From assembly GCF_937616625.2 (NCBI RefSeq), contig NC_065570.1, positions 25,010,046 through 25,074,045 on the forward strand: 64,000 nucleotides of DNA, given 5' to 3'. Shown one piece after another: positions 22,801 to 37,230 of the stretch. Position 1 is the stretch's first letter. The number at the start of each line of letters is the position of its first letter. The notes beneath the pieces are model-generated. The model worked only from the letters and a program-made list of their open reading frames with translations. It was not told the DNA's origin and searched no databases. This DNA is from Mercurialis annua (taxonomy: Eukaryota > Streptophyta > Magnoliopsida > Malpighiales > Euphorbiaceae). Position numbers and translations under genes: made by a program.

Positions 22801-25800
22801 GAAACAAATCCAAGCTTTTCATATTTTTAGCAATCTAAACCAAAGGTTTACAAACGTTACGAAACAAATCCAAACATTTCAGCTTTTTAGCGATTTAAGC
22901 CAAACCTTTACAAACGTAAGAAACAAATCCAAACGTTTCACCTTTTCAGCGATTTAAGCCAATACAAAGGTTACGAAACAAATCCAAAATTTTCACCTTT
23001 TTAGCGGTTTAAGCTAAACGTTTACAAACAGTACAAAACAAATCTAAACGTTTCACCTTTCTAACGATTTAAGCTAAACGTTTAGAAATGCTACGAAACA
23101 AATGCACACGTTTTACCTTTTTAGCAATTTAAGGCAAACATTTACAAACATTATGAAACAAATCCAAGCGTTTCACCTTTTTACCAATTTAAGCCGAACG
23201 TATACAAACGTTTCGGAACAAAACAAAACGTTTCCCTATTTTAGCGATGTATGCCAAACGTTTAAAGCGTTAGAAAACAAATCCAAACATTTCACCTTTT
23301 TAGTGATTTAAGCCAAACGTTTAAAAACGTTACAAAACAAATACAAACGTTTCACATTTTTAGCGATTGAAAAGCCAAACGTTTACAAACGTTATGAAAC
23401 AAATCCAAACGTTTCCCATATTTTGCAATTTAAGCCAAATGTTTAGAAACGTTACGAAACAAAACCAAGCGTTTCTCATTTTTAACAATTTTAGCCAAAC
23501 CTTTACAAACGTTACAAAGCAAATCCAAACATGTCACCTAATTAGCGATTTGAGCCAAACGTTTAAAAACGGTACGCAACAAATCCAAACGTTTACCCTT
23601 TCTAGCGAGATAAGCCAAATGTTTACAAATGCTACGAAACAAATCCAAACGTTTCCCCTTTTTAACAATCTAAGCCAAACGTTTACAAACGTAAGAAATA
23701 AATCCAAGCGTTTCACCTTTTTAGCAATTTAAGCCAAACGTTTACAAACGATACGAAACAAATCCAAATGTTTCACCTTTTTAGCAATTTAAGCCAAATG
23801 TGTACAAACGTTACAAAACAAATCCAAATGTTCCACCTTTTTAACGATTTAAGCCAAACGTTTACAAACGTTACGAAACAAATCCAAATGTTTCACCTTT
23901 TTAGCAATTTAAGCCAAACATTTACAAACGTTACGAAACAAATCCAAACGTTTCTCTATTTTAGCGATTTAAGCCAAACGTTTACAAAGGTTAGGAAACA
24001 AATCCAAATGTTTCACCATTTTAGAATTTTAATCCAAACGTTTACAAACGTTACAAAAAAACAAAACGTTTCACCTTTTTAGCAATTTAAGCCAATTGTT
24101 TACAAACGTTATGAAACAAATCCAAACGTTTCTCCTTTTTAGTGATTGAAGCCAAACGTGTGCAAACGTTACGAAACAAATGCAAATGTTTCACCTTTTT
24201 AGCAATTTAAGCCATACGATTACAAACATTATGAAAAAAATCCAAATGTTTTGCTTTTTTAGTGATTTATGCTAAACGTTTACAAACGTTACGAAACAAA
24301 TCCAAACGTTTAACCTTTTTAGAAATTTAAGATAAACGTTTACAAACGTTACGAACAAATCCAAACGTTTCACCTTTTTAGCGATTGAAGCGAAACGTTT
24401 GCAAACGTTACGAAACAAATCCAAACGTTTCACATTTTTTGGATTTAAGCCAAACAATTACAAAAGTTATGAAACAAATCCAAACGTTTCATCTTTTTAG
24501 TGATTTAAGCCAAACGTTTACAAATGTTACGAAACAAATCCAAACGTTTCATGTTTTTAGCAATTTAAGCCAAACGTTAACAAACGTTACAAAACAAATC
24601 CAAATGTTTCACCTTTTTAGCGATTTAAGCCAAACGTTTCCAAACATAAGAAACAAATCCAAACGTTTCCCTCTTTTAGCGATTTAGGCCAAACGTTTAC
24701 AAAGGTTACGAAAAAAATCCAAACATTTCACCTTTTTAGCGATTTAAGCCAAACGTTTACAAACGTTACGAAACAAAACCAAGCGTTTCACCTTTTTAGC
24801 AATTAAAGCCAAACGTTTACAAACATTACGAAACAAATCCAAGCGTTTCACCTTTTTAGCAGTTTAAGCCAGACGTTTACAAACGTTACGAAACAAATCC
24901 AAGCGTTTCACCTTTTTAGCAGTGTAAGCAAGACGTTTACAAACGTTACGAAACAAATCAAAACGTTTCACCTTTTTAATGATTGCTTCGTAACGTGTGC
25001 AAACTTTACGAAACAAATCCAAATGTTTCACAATTTTAGCAATTTAAGCCATATGGTTATAAACGTTATGAAAAAAATCCAAACGATTCACCTTTTTAGC
25101 GATTTAAGTCAAACGTTTACAAATGTTACGAAACAAATCCAAACGTTTCACGTTTTTAGCAATTTAAGCCAAACGTTTAGAAACGTTACGAAACAAATCC
25201 AAACATTTCTCCTTTTTAGCGATTTAAGCCAAACGTTTCCAAACGTAAGAAACAAATCCAAAAGTTTCACCTCTTTAGCGATTTAGGCCAAACATTTACA
25301 AAGGTTACGAAAAAAATCTAAACGTTTCACCTTTTTAGCGATTTAAGCTAGACGTTTACAAACGTTACGAAACAAAACCAAGCGTTTCACCTTTTTAGCA
25401 ATTGAAGCCACACGTTTACAAACGTTACGAAACAAATCCAAGCGTTTCACCTTTATAGCAGTTTAAGCCAGACGTTTACAAACATTACGAAACAAATCCA
25501 AATGTTTCCTCTTTTTAGCGATTTAAGCCAAACGTTTACAAACGTTACGAAACAAATCAGAACGTTTTACCTTTTTAGCAATATAAGCAAAACATTTACA
25601 AACGTTACGAAACAAAACCAAACATTTAAAACGATACGAAACAAATCCAAATTTTTCACATTTTTAGCGATTTAAGCCAAACGTTTACAAATATTATGAA
25701 ACAAAACCAATTATATCCCTTATTTAGAGATTTAAGCCAAACGTTTACAAACGTTACAAAACAAATCCAAAAGTTTCACCTTTTTAGCAATTTAAACCAA

Positions 25801-27491
25801 ACGTTTATAAACGTTACGAAACAAATCCAAGAGTTTCATCTTTTTAGCAATTTAAACCAATGTTACGAAATAAATCCAAACATTTCAGCTTTTTAGCGAT
25901 TTAAGCCAAACCTTTACAAATGTAAGAAACAAATCCAAACGTTTCACCTTTTTAGCGATTTAATCGAATACAAAGGTTACGAAACAAATCCAAAATTTTC
26001 ACCTTTTTAGCAATTTAAGCCAAACGTTTACAAACGTTACGAAACAAATCCAAGCGTTTCGCCTTTTTTGCAATTTATGTCAAAGGTTTACAAACGTTAT
26101 GAAACAAATCCAAGCGTTTCTCCTATTAGCAATTTAAGTCAAACGTTTACAAACGTCACGAAACAATTCCAAACGTTTCACCGTTTTAGCGATTTAAGCC
26201 AAACGTTTACAAACGTTACGAAACAAATCCAAATGTTTCACCTTTTTAGCGATTTAAGCCAAACGTTTACAAACGTTATGAAACAAATCCAAACGTTTAA
26301 AACGTTACGAAACAAACGTTACAAAAAAAATCTAAACGTTTACAAATGTTACGAAACAAAACTAAAAGTCTCACCTTTCTAGTGATTTAAGCCAAACGTT
26401 TATCAACATTACGAAACAAAACCAAACGTTTCACCATTTTAGTTATATAAGCCATATGTTTACAATCATTACGAAACAAATCCAAACTTTTTGCTTTTTA
26501 AACGATTTATGCCAAACGTTTACAAATGTTTTGAAATAAATCCAAACGTTTCGCCTTTTTAGCGATTGAAGCCAAACATTTACAAACGTTACGAAACAAA
26601 ACCAAATATTTAACCTTTTTAGCGATTTAAGCAAAACGTTTACAAACGTTACGAAACAAAACCAAACATTTAAAACGTTACGAAACAAATCCTAACATTA
26701 CAAAACAACACCAAACGTTTCCCTATTTTAGTTATTTAAGCCAAACGTTTATAAACGTTACCAAAAAAAACCAAACGTTTGTAAACGTTACGAAACAAAT
26801 CCAAACGTTTCACATTTTTAGTGATTGAAGCCAAATGTTTACAAAAGTTATGAAACAAATCCAAACGTTTAAAACGTTACAAAACAAATCTAACCCTTTC
26901 ACCTTTTTTGCGATTTAATCTGAATGTTTACAAAGGTTACGAAACAAATCCAAGCGTTTTAGCTTTTTAACGATTTAAGCCAAACGTTTAAAAACGTTAC
27001 GAAACAAATCCAAACGTTTCACCTTTTTAGCAATTCAAGCCAAACATGTACAAACGTTACGAAACAAATCAAAACGTTTCATATTTTTAGCGATTTAAGA
27101 TAAATGTTTACAAACGTTACAAAACAAAACAGAACGTTTCACCTTTTTTACGATTTAAGCCAAACGTTTATAAATGTTGAGAAACAAATCCAAGCGTTTC
27201 ACATTTTTAGCAATATAAGCCAAACGTTTATAAATGTTGAGAAACAAATCCAAATGTTTCCCCTTTTTAGTGATTTAAGCCAAGCATTTACAAACGTTAT
27301 GAAACAAATCAAAAAGTTTCACCTTTTTAGCAATTTAAGCCAAACGTTTACAAATGTTACGAAACAAATCGAAGCGTTTCGTCTTTTCAGCAATTTAAGC
27401 AAAACATTTACAAACGTTACGGAACAAAACCAAACGTTTCGCCATTTTAGTGATTTAAGCCAAACGTTTAAAGTGTTACGAAGCAAATCCA

Positions 27492-30400
27492 AATGTTACT
27501 CCTATTTAGCGATTTAAGCCAAACGTTTAAAAGCGTTATGAAACAAATCCAAACGTTTCACATTTTTAGCGATTGAAGCCAAACGTGTACAAACGCTACG
27601 AAACAAATCGAAACGTTTCCCATATTTAGCAATTTAACCCAAACGCTTACAGACGTTACGAAACAAAACCAAGCGTTTCACCTTTTTAGCAATTTAAGTC
27701 AAACGTTTACAAACGTTACGAAACAAATCCAAACGTTTCAACTTTTTAGCGATTTAAGCCAAACATTTAAAAACGTTACGAAACAAATCCAAACGTTTCA
27801 CAGTTTTAGCGATTGAAGCCAAACGTTTACAAACGTTATGAAACAAATCCAAATGTTTCCCATATTTTGCAATTTAAGCCAAATGTTTAGAAACGTTACA
27901 AAACAAAACCAAGCGTTTCTCATTTTTAGCAATATAAGCCAAACGTATACAATCGTTACGAAACAAATATAAACATTTCACCAAATTAGCGATTGGAGCC
28001 AAACGTTTACAAACTTACTAAACAAATCCAAACGTTCACCCTTTCTAGTGAGTTAAGCCATATGTTTACAAACGCTACGAAACAAATCCAAACGTTTCCC
28101 CTTTTTAGCAATTTAAGCCAAACGTTTACAAGCGTAAGAAATAAACCAAAATGTTTCACCTTTTTAGCGTTTTAAGCCAAACGTTTACAAACGTTACCAA
28201 ACAAATCCAAACGTTGAACATTTTTAGCGATTTAAGCCAAACATTTACAAACGTTACGAAACAAATTCAAACGTTTCACCCTTTTAGCAATATAAGCCAA
28301 ACGGTTACAAACGTTACGAAACAAAACCAAGTGTTTCACTTTTTTAGCAATTTAAGCCAAACGTTTACAAACGTTACTAAACAAATCCAAATGTTTCACC
28401 TTTTTAGCGATTTAAGCCAAACGTTTACAAAGGTTTACAAACGTTACAAAAAGCCAAACGTTTCACCTTTTTAGCAATTTAAGCCAAACGTTTACAAACG
28501 TTACAAAAAAACCAAACGTTTCACCATTTTAGCAATTTAAGCCAAACGTTTACAAACGTTACGAAACAAATCCAAACGTTTCCCCTTTTTAGTGATTGAA
28601 GCCAAACGTGTGCAAACAATACGAAACAAATCCAAACATTTCACCTTTTTAACAATTTAAGCCATACGGTTACAAATGTTATGAAAAAAATCCAAAAATT
28701 TCACCTTTTAATGTTTTAAGCTAAACGTTTACAAACGTTACGAAACAAATCCAAACGTTTCACCTTTTTAGAAATTTAAGGTAAACGTTTACAAACGTTA
28801 CGAACAAATCCAAACAATTCACCTTTTTTGCGATTTAAGCCAAACGTTTACAAACGTAAGAAACAAATCCAAACGTTTCACCTTATTAACGATTGAAGCG
28901 AAACGTTTGCAAACGTTACGAAACAAATCCAAACGTTTCACCTTTTTAGGATTTAAGCCAAACAGTTACAAAAGTTATGAAACAAATCCAAACGTTTCAC
29001 CTTTTTAGCGATTTAAGCCAAACGTTTACAAATGTTAGGAAACAAATCCAAACGTTTCATGTTTTTAGCAATTTAAGCCAAACGTTTACAAACGTTACGA
29101 AACAAATCCAAACATTTCACATTTTTAGCGATTTAAGCCAAACGTTTCCAAACGTAAGAAACAAATCCAAATGTTTCACCTTTTTAGCGATTTAGGCCAA
29201 AAGTTTACAAAGGTTACGAAAAAAATCCAAACGTTTCCCCTTTTTAGCGATTTAAGCCAAACGTTTACAAACGTTACGAAACAAAACCAAGCTTTTCACC
29301 TTTTTAGCAATTGAAGCCAAATGTTTACTAACATTACGAAACAAATCCAAGTGTTTCACCTTTTTAGCAGTTTCAGCCAGACGTTTACAAACGTTAAGAA
29401 ACAAATCCAAACGTTTCCTCTTTCTAGCGATTTAAGCCAAACGTTTACAAACGTTACGAAACAAAACCAAAACGTTTAAAACGTTACGAAATAAATCCAA
29501 ATGTTTCACATTTTTAGCGATTTAGGCCAAACGTTTACAAATATTACGAAACAAAACCAATTGTTTCACCTTTTTTAGCAATTTAAGCCAAACGTTTACA
29601 AACGTTACAAAACAAATACAAGAGTTTCACCTTTTTAACAATTTAAGCCAAACGTTTATAAACGTTACGAAACAAATCCAAGCGTTCCATCTTTTTAGCA
29701 ATTTAAACCAAACGTTTACAAACGTTACGAAACAAATCCAAGCGTTTCGCCTTTTTTGCAATTTAAGCCAAACGTCTACAAACGTTACAAAACAAATCCA
29801 AGCGTTTCTCTTTTTTAGCAATTTAAGTCAAACGTTTAGAAACGTCACGAAACAAATCCAAACGTTTCACCGTTTTAGCAATTTAAGCCAAATGTTTACA
29901 AACGTTACGAAACAAATCCAAATGTTTCACCTTTTTAGCGTTTTAAGCCAAACGTTTACAAACGTTACGAAACAAATCCAAACGTTTAAAACTTTATGAA
30001 ACAAACGTTACAAAACAAATCTAAACGTTTACAAATGTTACGAAACAAAACCAAACGTCTTACCTTTTTAGTGATTTAAGCCAAACGTTTATAAACGTTA
30101 CGAAATAAAACCAAACATTTCACCATTTTAGTGATTTAAGCCATATGTTTAGAAACATTACGAAACAAATCCAAACGTTTCACTATTTTAGCGATTTATG
30201 CCAAACGTTTACAAATGATTTGAAACAAATCCAAACGTTTCGCCTTTTTAGCGATTTAAGCCAAACATTTACAAATGTTACGAAACAAAACCAAACATTT
30301 AACCTTTTTAGCAATTTAAGCCAAACGTTTACAAACGTTATGAATAAAAACCAAACATTTAAAACGTTACGAAACAAATCTAAACATTAAAAAACAACAC

Positions 30401-33250
30401 AAAACGTTTCCCTATTTTAGTTATTTAAGCCAAACGTTTATAAACGTTACCAAAAAAAACCAAACGTTTGTAAACGCTACGAAACAAATCCAAACGTTTC
30501 CCATTTTTAGTAATTGAAGCCAAACGTTTACAAAAGTTACGAAACAAATCCAAACGTTTAAAACGTTACAAAACAAATCCAACCGTTTCACATTTTTTGC
30601 GATTTAAGCTGAATGTTTACAAACGTTACAAAACAAAACAGTACGTTTCACCTTTTTTACGATTTAAGCCAAACATTTATAAACATAATAAAACAAAATC
30701 ATACATTTAAAACGTTACAAAACAAATCCAAGCATTTCACCTTTTTAGCAAAGTCAAACGTTTATAAACGTTGAGAAACAAATACAAACGTTTCACCTTT
30801 TTAGCGATTTTAGCCAAACTTTTACAATGTTATGAAATAAATCAAAACGTTTTACCTTTTGAGCAATTTAAGCCAAATGTTACGGAACAAATCCAAACGA
30901 TACAAAACAAAACTAAAAGTTTACAAACGTTATGAAACAAACCCAAGCGTTTCACCTTTTTAGCAATTTAAGCTAAACGTTTACAAACGTTACGAAACAA
31001 ATCTAAGCGTTTCATCTGTTTAGCAATATAAGCAAAACATTTACAAACGTTATGGAACAAAACCAAACGTTTCACCATTTTTGTGATTTAAGCCAAACGG
31101 TTAAAGCGTTACGAAACAAATCCAAACGTTTCTCCTATTTAGCGAATTAAGCCAAACGTTTAAAAACGTTATGAAACAAATCCAAATGTTTCACATTTTT
31201 AGCGATTGAAGCCAAACGTGTACAAATCGAAACGTTTCCCATATTTAGCAATTTAAGCCAAACACTTACAGATGTTACGAAACAAAACCAGGCGTTTCAC
31301 CATTATACCAATTTAAGCCAAACGTTTACATACGTTACGAAACAAATCCAAACGTTTCACCTTTTTAGCGATTTAAGCCAAACATTTACAAACGGTACGA
31401 AACAAATCCAAATGTTTCGCCTTTCTACCGATTTAAGCCAAACGTTTAGAAACGCTACGAAACAAATCAAAACGTTTCACCTTTTTAGCAATTTAAGCCA
31501 AACGTTTACAAACGTTACGAAACAAATCCAAGCGTTTCACCTTTTTAGAAATTTAAGCAAAACATTTACAAACGTTACGGAACAAAACCAAACATTTCAC
31601 CTTATTAGCGATTTAAGCCAAGCGTTTAAAAACTTTACGAAATAAATCCAAACGTTTCACATTTTTAGCGATTGAAGCCAAACGTTTACAAACGTTACAA
31701 AGAAAATCCTAGCGTTTCCCATATATAGCAATTTATGCCAAACGTTTAAAAACGTTACGAAACAAAACAAGCGTTTCACCTTTTTAGCAATTTAATCCAA
31801 ACGTTTACAAACGTTACGAAACAAATCCAAACATTTCATCTTATTAGCGATTTAAGCCAAACATTTACAAACGGTATGAAACAAATCCAAACGTTTACCC
31901 TTTCTAGCGATTTAAGCCAAACGTGTACAAACACTACGAAACAAATCCAAACGTTTCACTTTTTTAGCAATTTAAGCCAAACATTTACAAATGTAATGAA
32001 ACAAATCCAAACGTTTCACCTTTTTTGCAATTTAAGCTAAACGTTTACAAACGTTACGAAACAAATCCAAAAGTTTCACCTTTTTAGCAATTTATGCCAA
32101 ACGTTTACAAACATTACGAAACAAAACCAGACGTTTAAAACGTTACAAAAAAATTCAAACGTTTCCCATTTTGAGCGAATTAAGCCAAACGTTTACAAAC
32201 ATTACGAAACAAAACCTAGCGTTTCACCTTTTTAGCAGTTTAAGCCAAACGTTTACAAACATTACAAAACAAATCAAACCGTTTCACCGTTTTAGCAATT
32301 AAAGCCAAACGTTTACAAACGTTACGAAACAAATCCAAGCATTTCACCTTTTTTAAAAATTTAAGACAAACGTATACAAATATTACGAAACAAAACACAT
32401 AGTTTCACATTTTTAGCAATTTAAACCAAACGTTTACAAACGTTACAAAACAAATCCAAGAGTTTCACCTTTTTAGCAATGTAAACCGTTTATAAACGTT
32501 ACGAAACAAATCCAAGCGTTTCATCTTTTTAGCAATTTAAACCAAACGTTTACAAACGTTACGAAACAAATCCAAACATTTCATCTTTTTAGCGATTTAA
32601 GCCAAAACTTTACAAACGTAAGAAACAAATCCAAACGTTTCACCTTTTTAGCGATTTAAGCCAATACAAATAGTATGAAACAAATCCAAAATTTTCACCT
32701 TTTTAGCAATTTAAGCCAAATGTTTGCAATAGTTACGAAACAAATCCAAGCGTTTTGCCTTTTTTGCAATTTAAGCCAAACATTTACAAACGTTATGAAA
32801 CAAATCCAAGCGTTTCTCCTTTTTAGCAATTTAATCCAAACGTTCACAAACGTCACGAAACAAATCCAAACATTTCACCTTTATAGCGATTTAAGCCAAA
32901 CGTTTACAAACGTTACGAAACAAATCCAAATGTTTTACCTTTTTAGCGATTTAAGCCAAACGTTTACAAACGTTACGAAACAAATCAAGACGTTTAAAAC
33001 GTTACGAAACAAATGTTACAAAACAAATCCATACGTTTACAAATGTTACGAAACAAAACCAAACGTCTCACCTTTTTTGTGATATAAGCCAAATGTTTAC
33101 AAACGTTACGAAACCAAACCAAACGTTTCGCTTTTTTAGTGATTTAAGCCATACGTTTACAAAATTACGAAACAAATCCAAACGTTTCCCTTTTTTAGCG
33201 ATTAATGCCAAACGTTTACAAATGTTTTGAAACAAATCCAAACGTTTCGC
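27492..33250. repeat. Higher-order block, copy 1 (~5.7 kb)
   Basis: Begins with the variant 'aatgttactcctatttagcg' and includes the markers 'aaacttactaaacaaatcc' (28012), 'cacctttttaggatttaagc' (28945), 'aaaacgttt..aaactttatg' (29985), 'aacgtttgtaaacgctacg' (30465) and 'tttgagcgaattaagcc' (32172). The last shared marker is 'gattaatgccaaacg' at 33200. The same markers recur in the same order about 9.7 kb further on. Confidence 0.8.
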
Positions 33251-36200
33251 CTTTTTAGCGATTTAAGCCAAACATTTACAAACGTTATGAAACAATACGA
33301 AACTCTTAACCTTTTTAGCGATTTAAGCCAAACATTTACAAACTTTACGAAACAAAACCAAACATTTAATTGTTACGAAACAAATCCAAACATTACAAAA
33401 CAACACAAAACGTTTCCCTATTTTAGTGATTTAAGCACAACGTTTATAAACATTACAAAAAAAAAAACCAAACGTTTGTAAACGTTACGAAACAAATCCA
33501 AACGTTTCACATTTTTAGTAATTGAAGCCAAACATTTACAAAAGTTACGAAACAAATCCAAACATTTAAAACGTTACGAAACAAATCCAAACGTTTCACC
33601 TTTTCGTGATTTAAGCTGAACGTTTACAAAGGTGCGAAACAAATCTAAGCATTTTAGCTTTTTAACGATTAAACCAAACGTTTATAAATGTTACGAAACA
33701 AATTCAAAGGTTTCACCTTTATAGCAATTTAAGCCAACGTGTACAAACGTTACGAAACAAATCAAAACGTTTCACCTTTTTAGCGATTTAAGCCAAACGT
33801 TTACAAACGTTACAAAACAAAACAGGACGTTTCACCTTTTTTGCGATTTAAGCCAAACATTTACAAATATTACGAAACAAAATCATACGTTTAAAATATT
33901 ACAAAAGAAATCCAAGTGTTTCACCTTTTTTGCAATTTAAGCCAAACGTTTACAAACATTACGAAGCAAATCCAAATGTTTCACCTTTTTAGCTATTTAA
34001 GCAAAACGTTTACAAACGTTACGAAACAAATCTAAATGTTTCACCTTTTTAGCGTTTTAAGTCAAACGTTTACAAATGTTACAAAACAAATCCAAATGTT
34101 GAACATTTGTAGCGATTTAAGCCAAACGTTTAAAAACGTTTCGAAATAAAATCCAAACGTTTCACCTTTTTAGCGATATAAGCCAAACGTTTACAAACGT
34201 TACAAAACAAATCCAAACTTCTCGCCTTTTTTTTATCAATTTAAGCCAAACGTTTACAAACGTTACATAACAAATCCAAACGTTTCACCTTTTTAGCGAT
34301 TTAAGCCAAACGTTTACAAACATCACGAAACAAAACAGAACGTTTAAAACGTTACAAAACAAATCCAAACGTTTCAAATTTTTAGCGATTTATGCCAAAC
34401 CATTACAAATATTACGAAACAAAACCAAGCGTCCCACCTTTTTAGCACTTTAAGCCAAACATTTGCAAACGTTACGAAACAAATCGAAGAGTTTGACCTT
34501 TTTAGCAATTTAAGCCAAACGTTCCAAACGAAAAATCCAAGCGTTTCACCTTTTTAGTAATTTAAGAGAAATGCTTACAAACGTTACGAAACAAATCCAA
34601 GCGTTGCACCTTTTTAGCAATTTAAGCCAAACGTTTACAAACATTACAACAAAAATACAAGCATTAAATCTTTTTAGAAATTAAAGCCAAACGTTTACAA
34701 ACGTTGCGAAATAAATCCAAGCGTTTCACCTTTTTAACAATTTAAGCCAAACGTTTACAAACGTTGCGAAACAAATCCAATAGTTTCATATTTTTAGTGA
34801 TTTAAGCCAAATATTTACAAACGTTATGAAAAAAATCCAAGCGTTTCACTTTTTTAGCGATTTAAGCCAAATGTTACAAACGTTACGAAACAAATCCACA
34901 CGTTTCGTCTTTTTAGCAATTTAAGACAAACGTTTACAAACATTACAAAATAAATCCAAACGTGTCCTCTTTAAAGCCAAACGAATACAAATGTTACGAA
35001 ACAAATCCAAACGTTTCACATTTTTAGCCATTAAAGCCAAACAATTACAAACGTTACAAAAGAAATCCAAATGTTTCCCATATTTAACAATTTAAGCAAA
35101 TCGTTTACAAACGTTACGAAACAAAACCAAGCATTTCACCTTTTTAGCGATTTAAGCCAAACGTTTACAAATGGTACGAAACAAATCCAAACATTTCACC
35201 TTTCTAGCAATTTAAGCCAAACGTTTACATACGGTATGAAACAAATCCAAGCGTTTAACCTTTCTAGCGATTTAAGCCAAACGTTTACAAACGTTATGAA
35301 ACAAATCCAAATGTTTCACCTTTTTAACGATTGAAGCCAAACGTTTACAAACGTTACGAAACAAATCCAAACGTTTCACCTTTTTAGCGATTTAACCCAC
35401 ACGGTTACAAACGTTACGAAACAAATCCAAATGTTTCACTTTTTTAGCGATTTAAGCCAAATGGTTACAAACGTAACAAAACAAATCCAAACGTTTAACC
35501 TTTATAGCAATTTAAGCAAAACCTTTACGAACATACGAAAAAAAACAAACTTTAAAAACGTTACGAAACAAATTCAAACGTTTCAAATTTTTAGCGAATT
35601 ACGCCAAACGTTTACAAACGTTAAGAAACAAAACCAAGCGTTTAACCTTTTTAGCAATTTAAGCCAAATGTTTAAAAATATTAGAAAACAAATGTAAGCG
35701 TTTCACCCTTTTAGCAATTAAAGCCAAACGTTTACAAACGTTACAAAACAAATACAAGCGTTTCACCTTTTTAGCAATTTAAGCCAAACGTTTACAAATG
35801 TTATGAAACAATTCTAAATGTTTCACCTTTTTAGCGATTTAAGCCAAGCATTTACAAATGTTACGAAACAAATCCAAATGTTTCACCTTTTTAGCGATTT
35901 AAGCCAAACATTTACAAAGGTTTTGAAACAAATCCAAATGTTTCAACTTTTAAGCAATTTAAGCCAAACGTTTACAAACATTACAAAACAAATCCAAACG
36001 CTGAACGTTTTTAGCGATTTAAGCCAAACGTTTACAAACATTACGAAACAAATCCAAACGTTTCCCCTTTTTAGCGATTTAAGCCAAATGTTAAGAAACA
36101 AATTTAAACATTTTGCCTTTTTATAATTTAAGTCGAACGTTTACAAACGTTACAAAAGAAATCCAAATGTTTCCCCTTTTTAGCGATTTAAGCCACACGT

Positions 36201-36420
36201 TTACAAACGTTACGAAACAAAACCAAATGTTTAAAACGTTACGAAACAAATTCAAACGTTTCACATTTTTAGCGATTTAAACCAAACCTTTACAAATGTT
36301 ACGAAACAAAACCAAGCGTTTCACCTTTTTAGCAATTTAAGCCAAACATTTAAAAACGTTACGAAACAAATCCAAGCGTTTCACCTTTTTAGGAATTTAA
36401 GCCAAACGTTTACAAACGTT

Positions 36421-36900
36421 ACGAAACAAATCCAAACGTTTCACCTTTTTAGCGATTTATGCCGAACGTTTACAAACGTTGGGAAACAAAACCAAACATT
36501 TCAACTTTTTAGCAATTTAAGCCAAACGTTTACAAACGTTACGAAACAAATCCAAATGTTTTCCCATTTTAGTGATTTATGCCAAACGTTTAAAACGTTA
36601 CGAAACAAATCAAAAATATTTCACCTTTTCAGCGATTTTTGCCAAACTTTTACAAATATTACGAAACAAATCCAAACGTTTCACCTTTTTAGCGATTTAT
36701 GCCGAACGTTTACAAACGTTGGGAAACAAAACCAAACATTTCACCTTTTTAACAATTTAAGCCAAACGTTTACAAACGTTACGAAACAAATCCAAATGTT
36801 TTCCCATTTTAGTGATTTATGCCAAACGTTTAACACGTTACGAAACAAATCAAAAATATTTCACCTTTTCAGCGATTTTTGCCAAACTTTTACAAATATT
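36421..36900. repeat. Recent tandem duplication of a 240-bp tetramer
   Basis: 36421-36660 and 36661-36900 are nearly identical four-monomer blocks. Both contain 'gccgaacgtttacaaacgtt', 'gggaaacaaaaccaaacat', 'aatgttttcccattttagtg' and 'caaaaatatttcaccttttc'. Only a few differences are visible (for example 'aactttttagc' against 'acctttttaac', and 'gtttaaaacg' against 'gtttaacacg'), far fewer than between neighbouring monomers elsewhere. Confidence 0.85.
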
Positions 36901-37230
36901 ACGAAACAAATCCAAACGTTTCACCTTTTTAGCAATTGAAACCAAACATTTACAAAAGTTACGAAACAAATCCAAACGTTTCACCTTTATTGCGATTTAA
37001 GCCAAACGTTTACAAATGTTACTAAACAAATCCAAACGTTTCTCCTTTTTAGCGATTTAAGTTAAACTTTTACAAAGGTTATGAAACAAATCCAAATGTT
37101 TCACCTTTTTAGCAATTTAAGCCAAACGTTTACAAACATTACGAAACAAATCCAAACAATACAAAACTAAACTAAAAGTTTACAAACGTTACGAAACAAA
37201 TCCAAGCGTTTCGTCTTTTCAGCAATTTAA

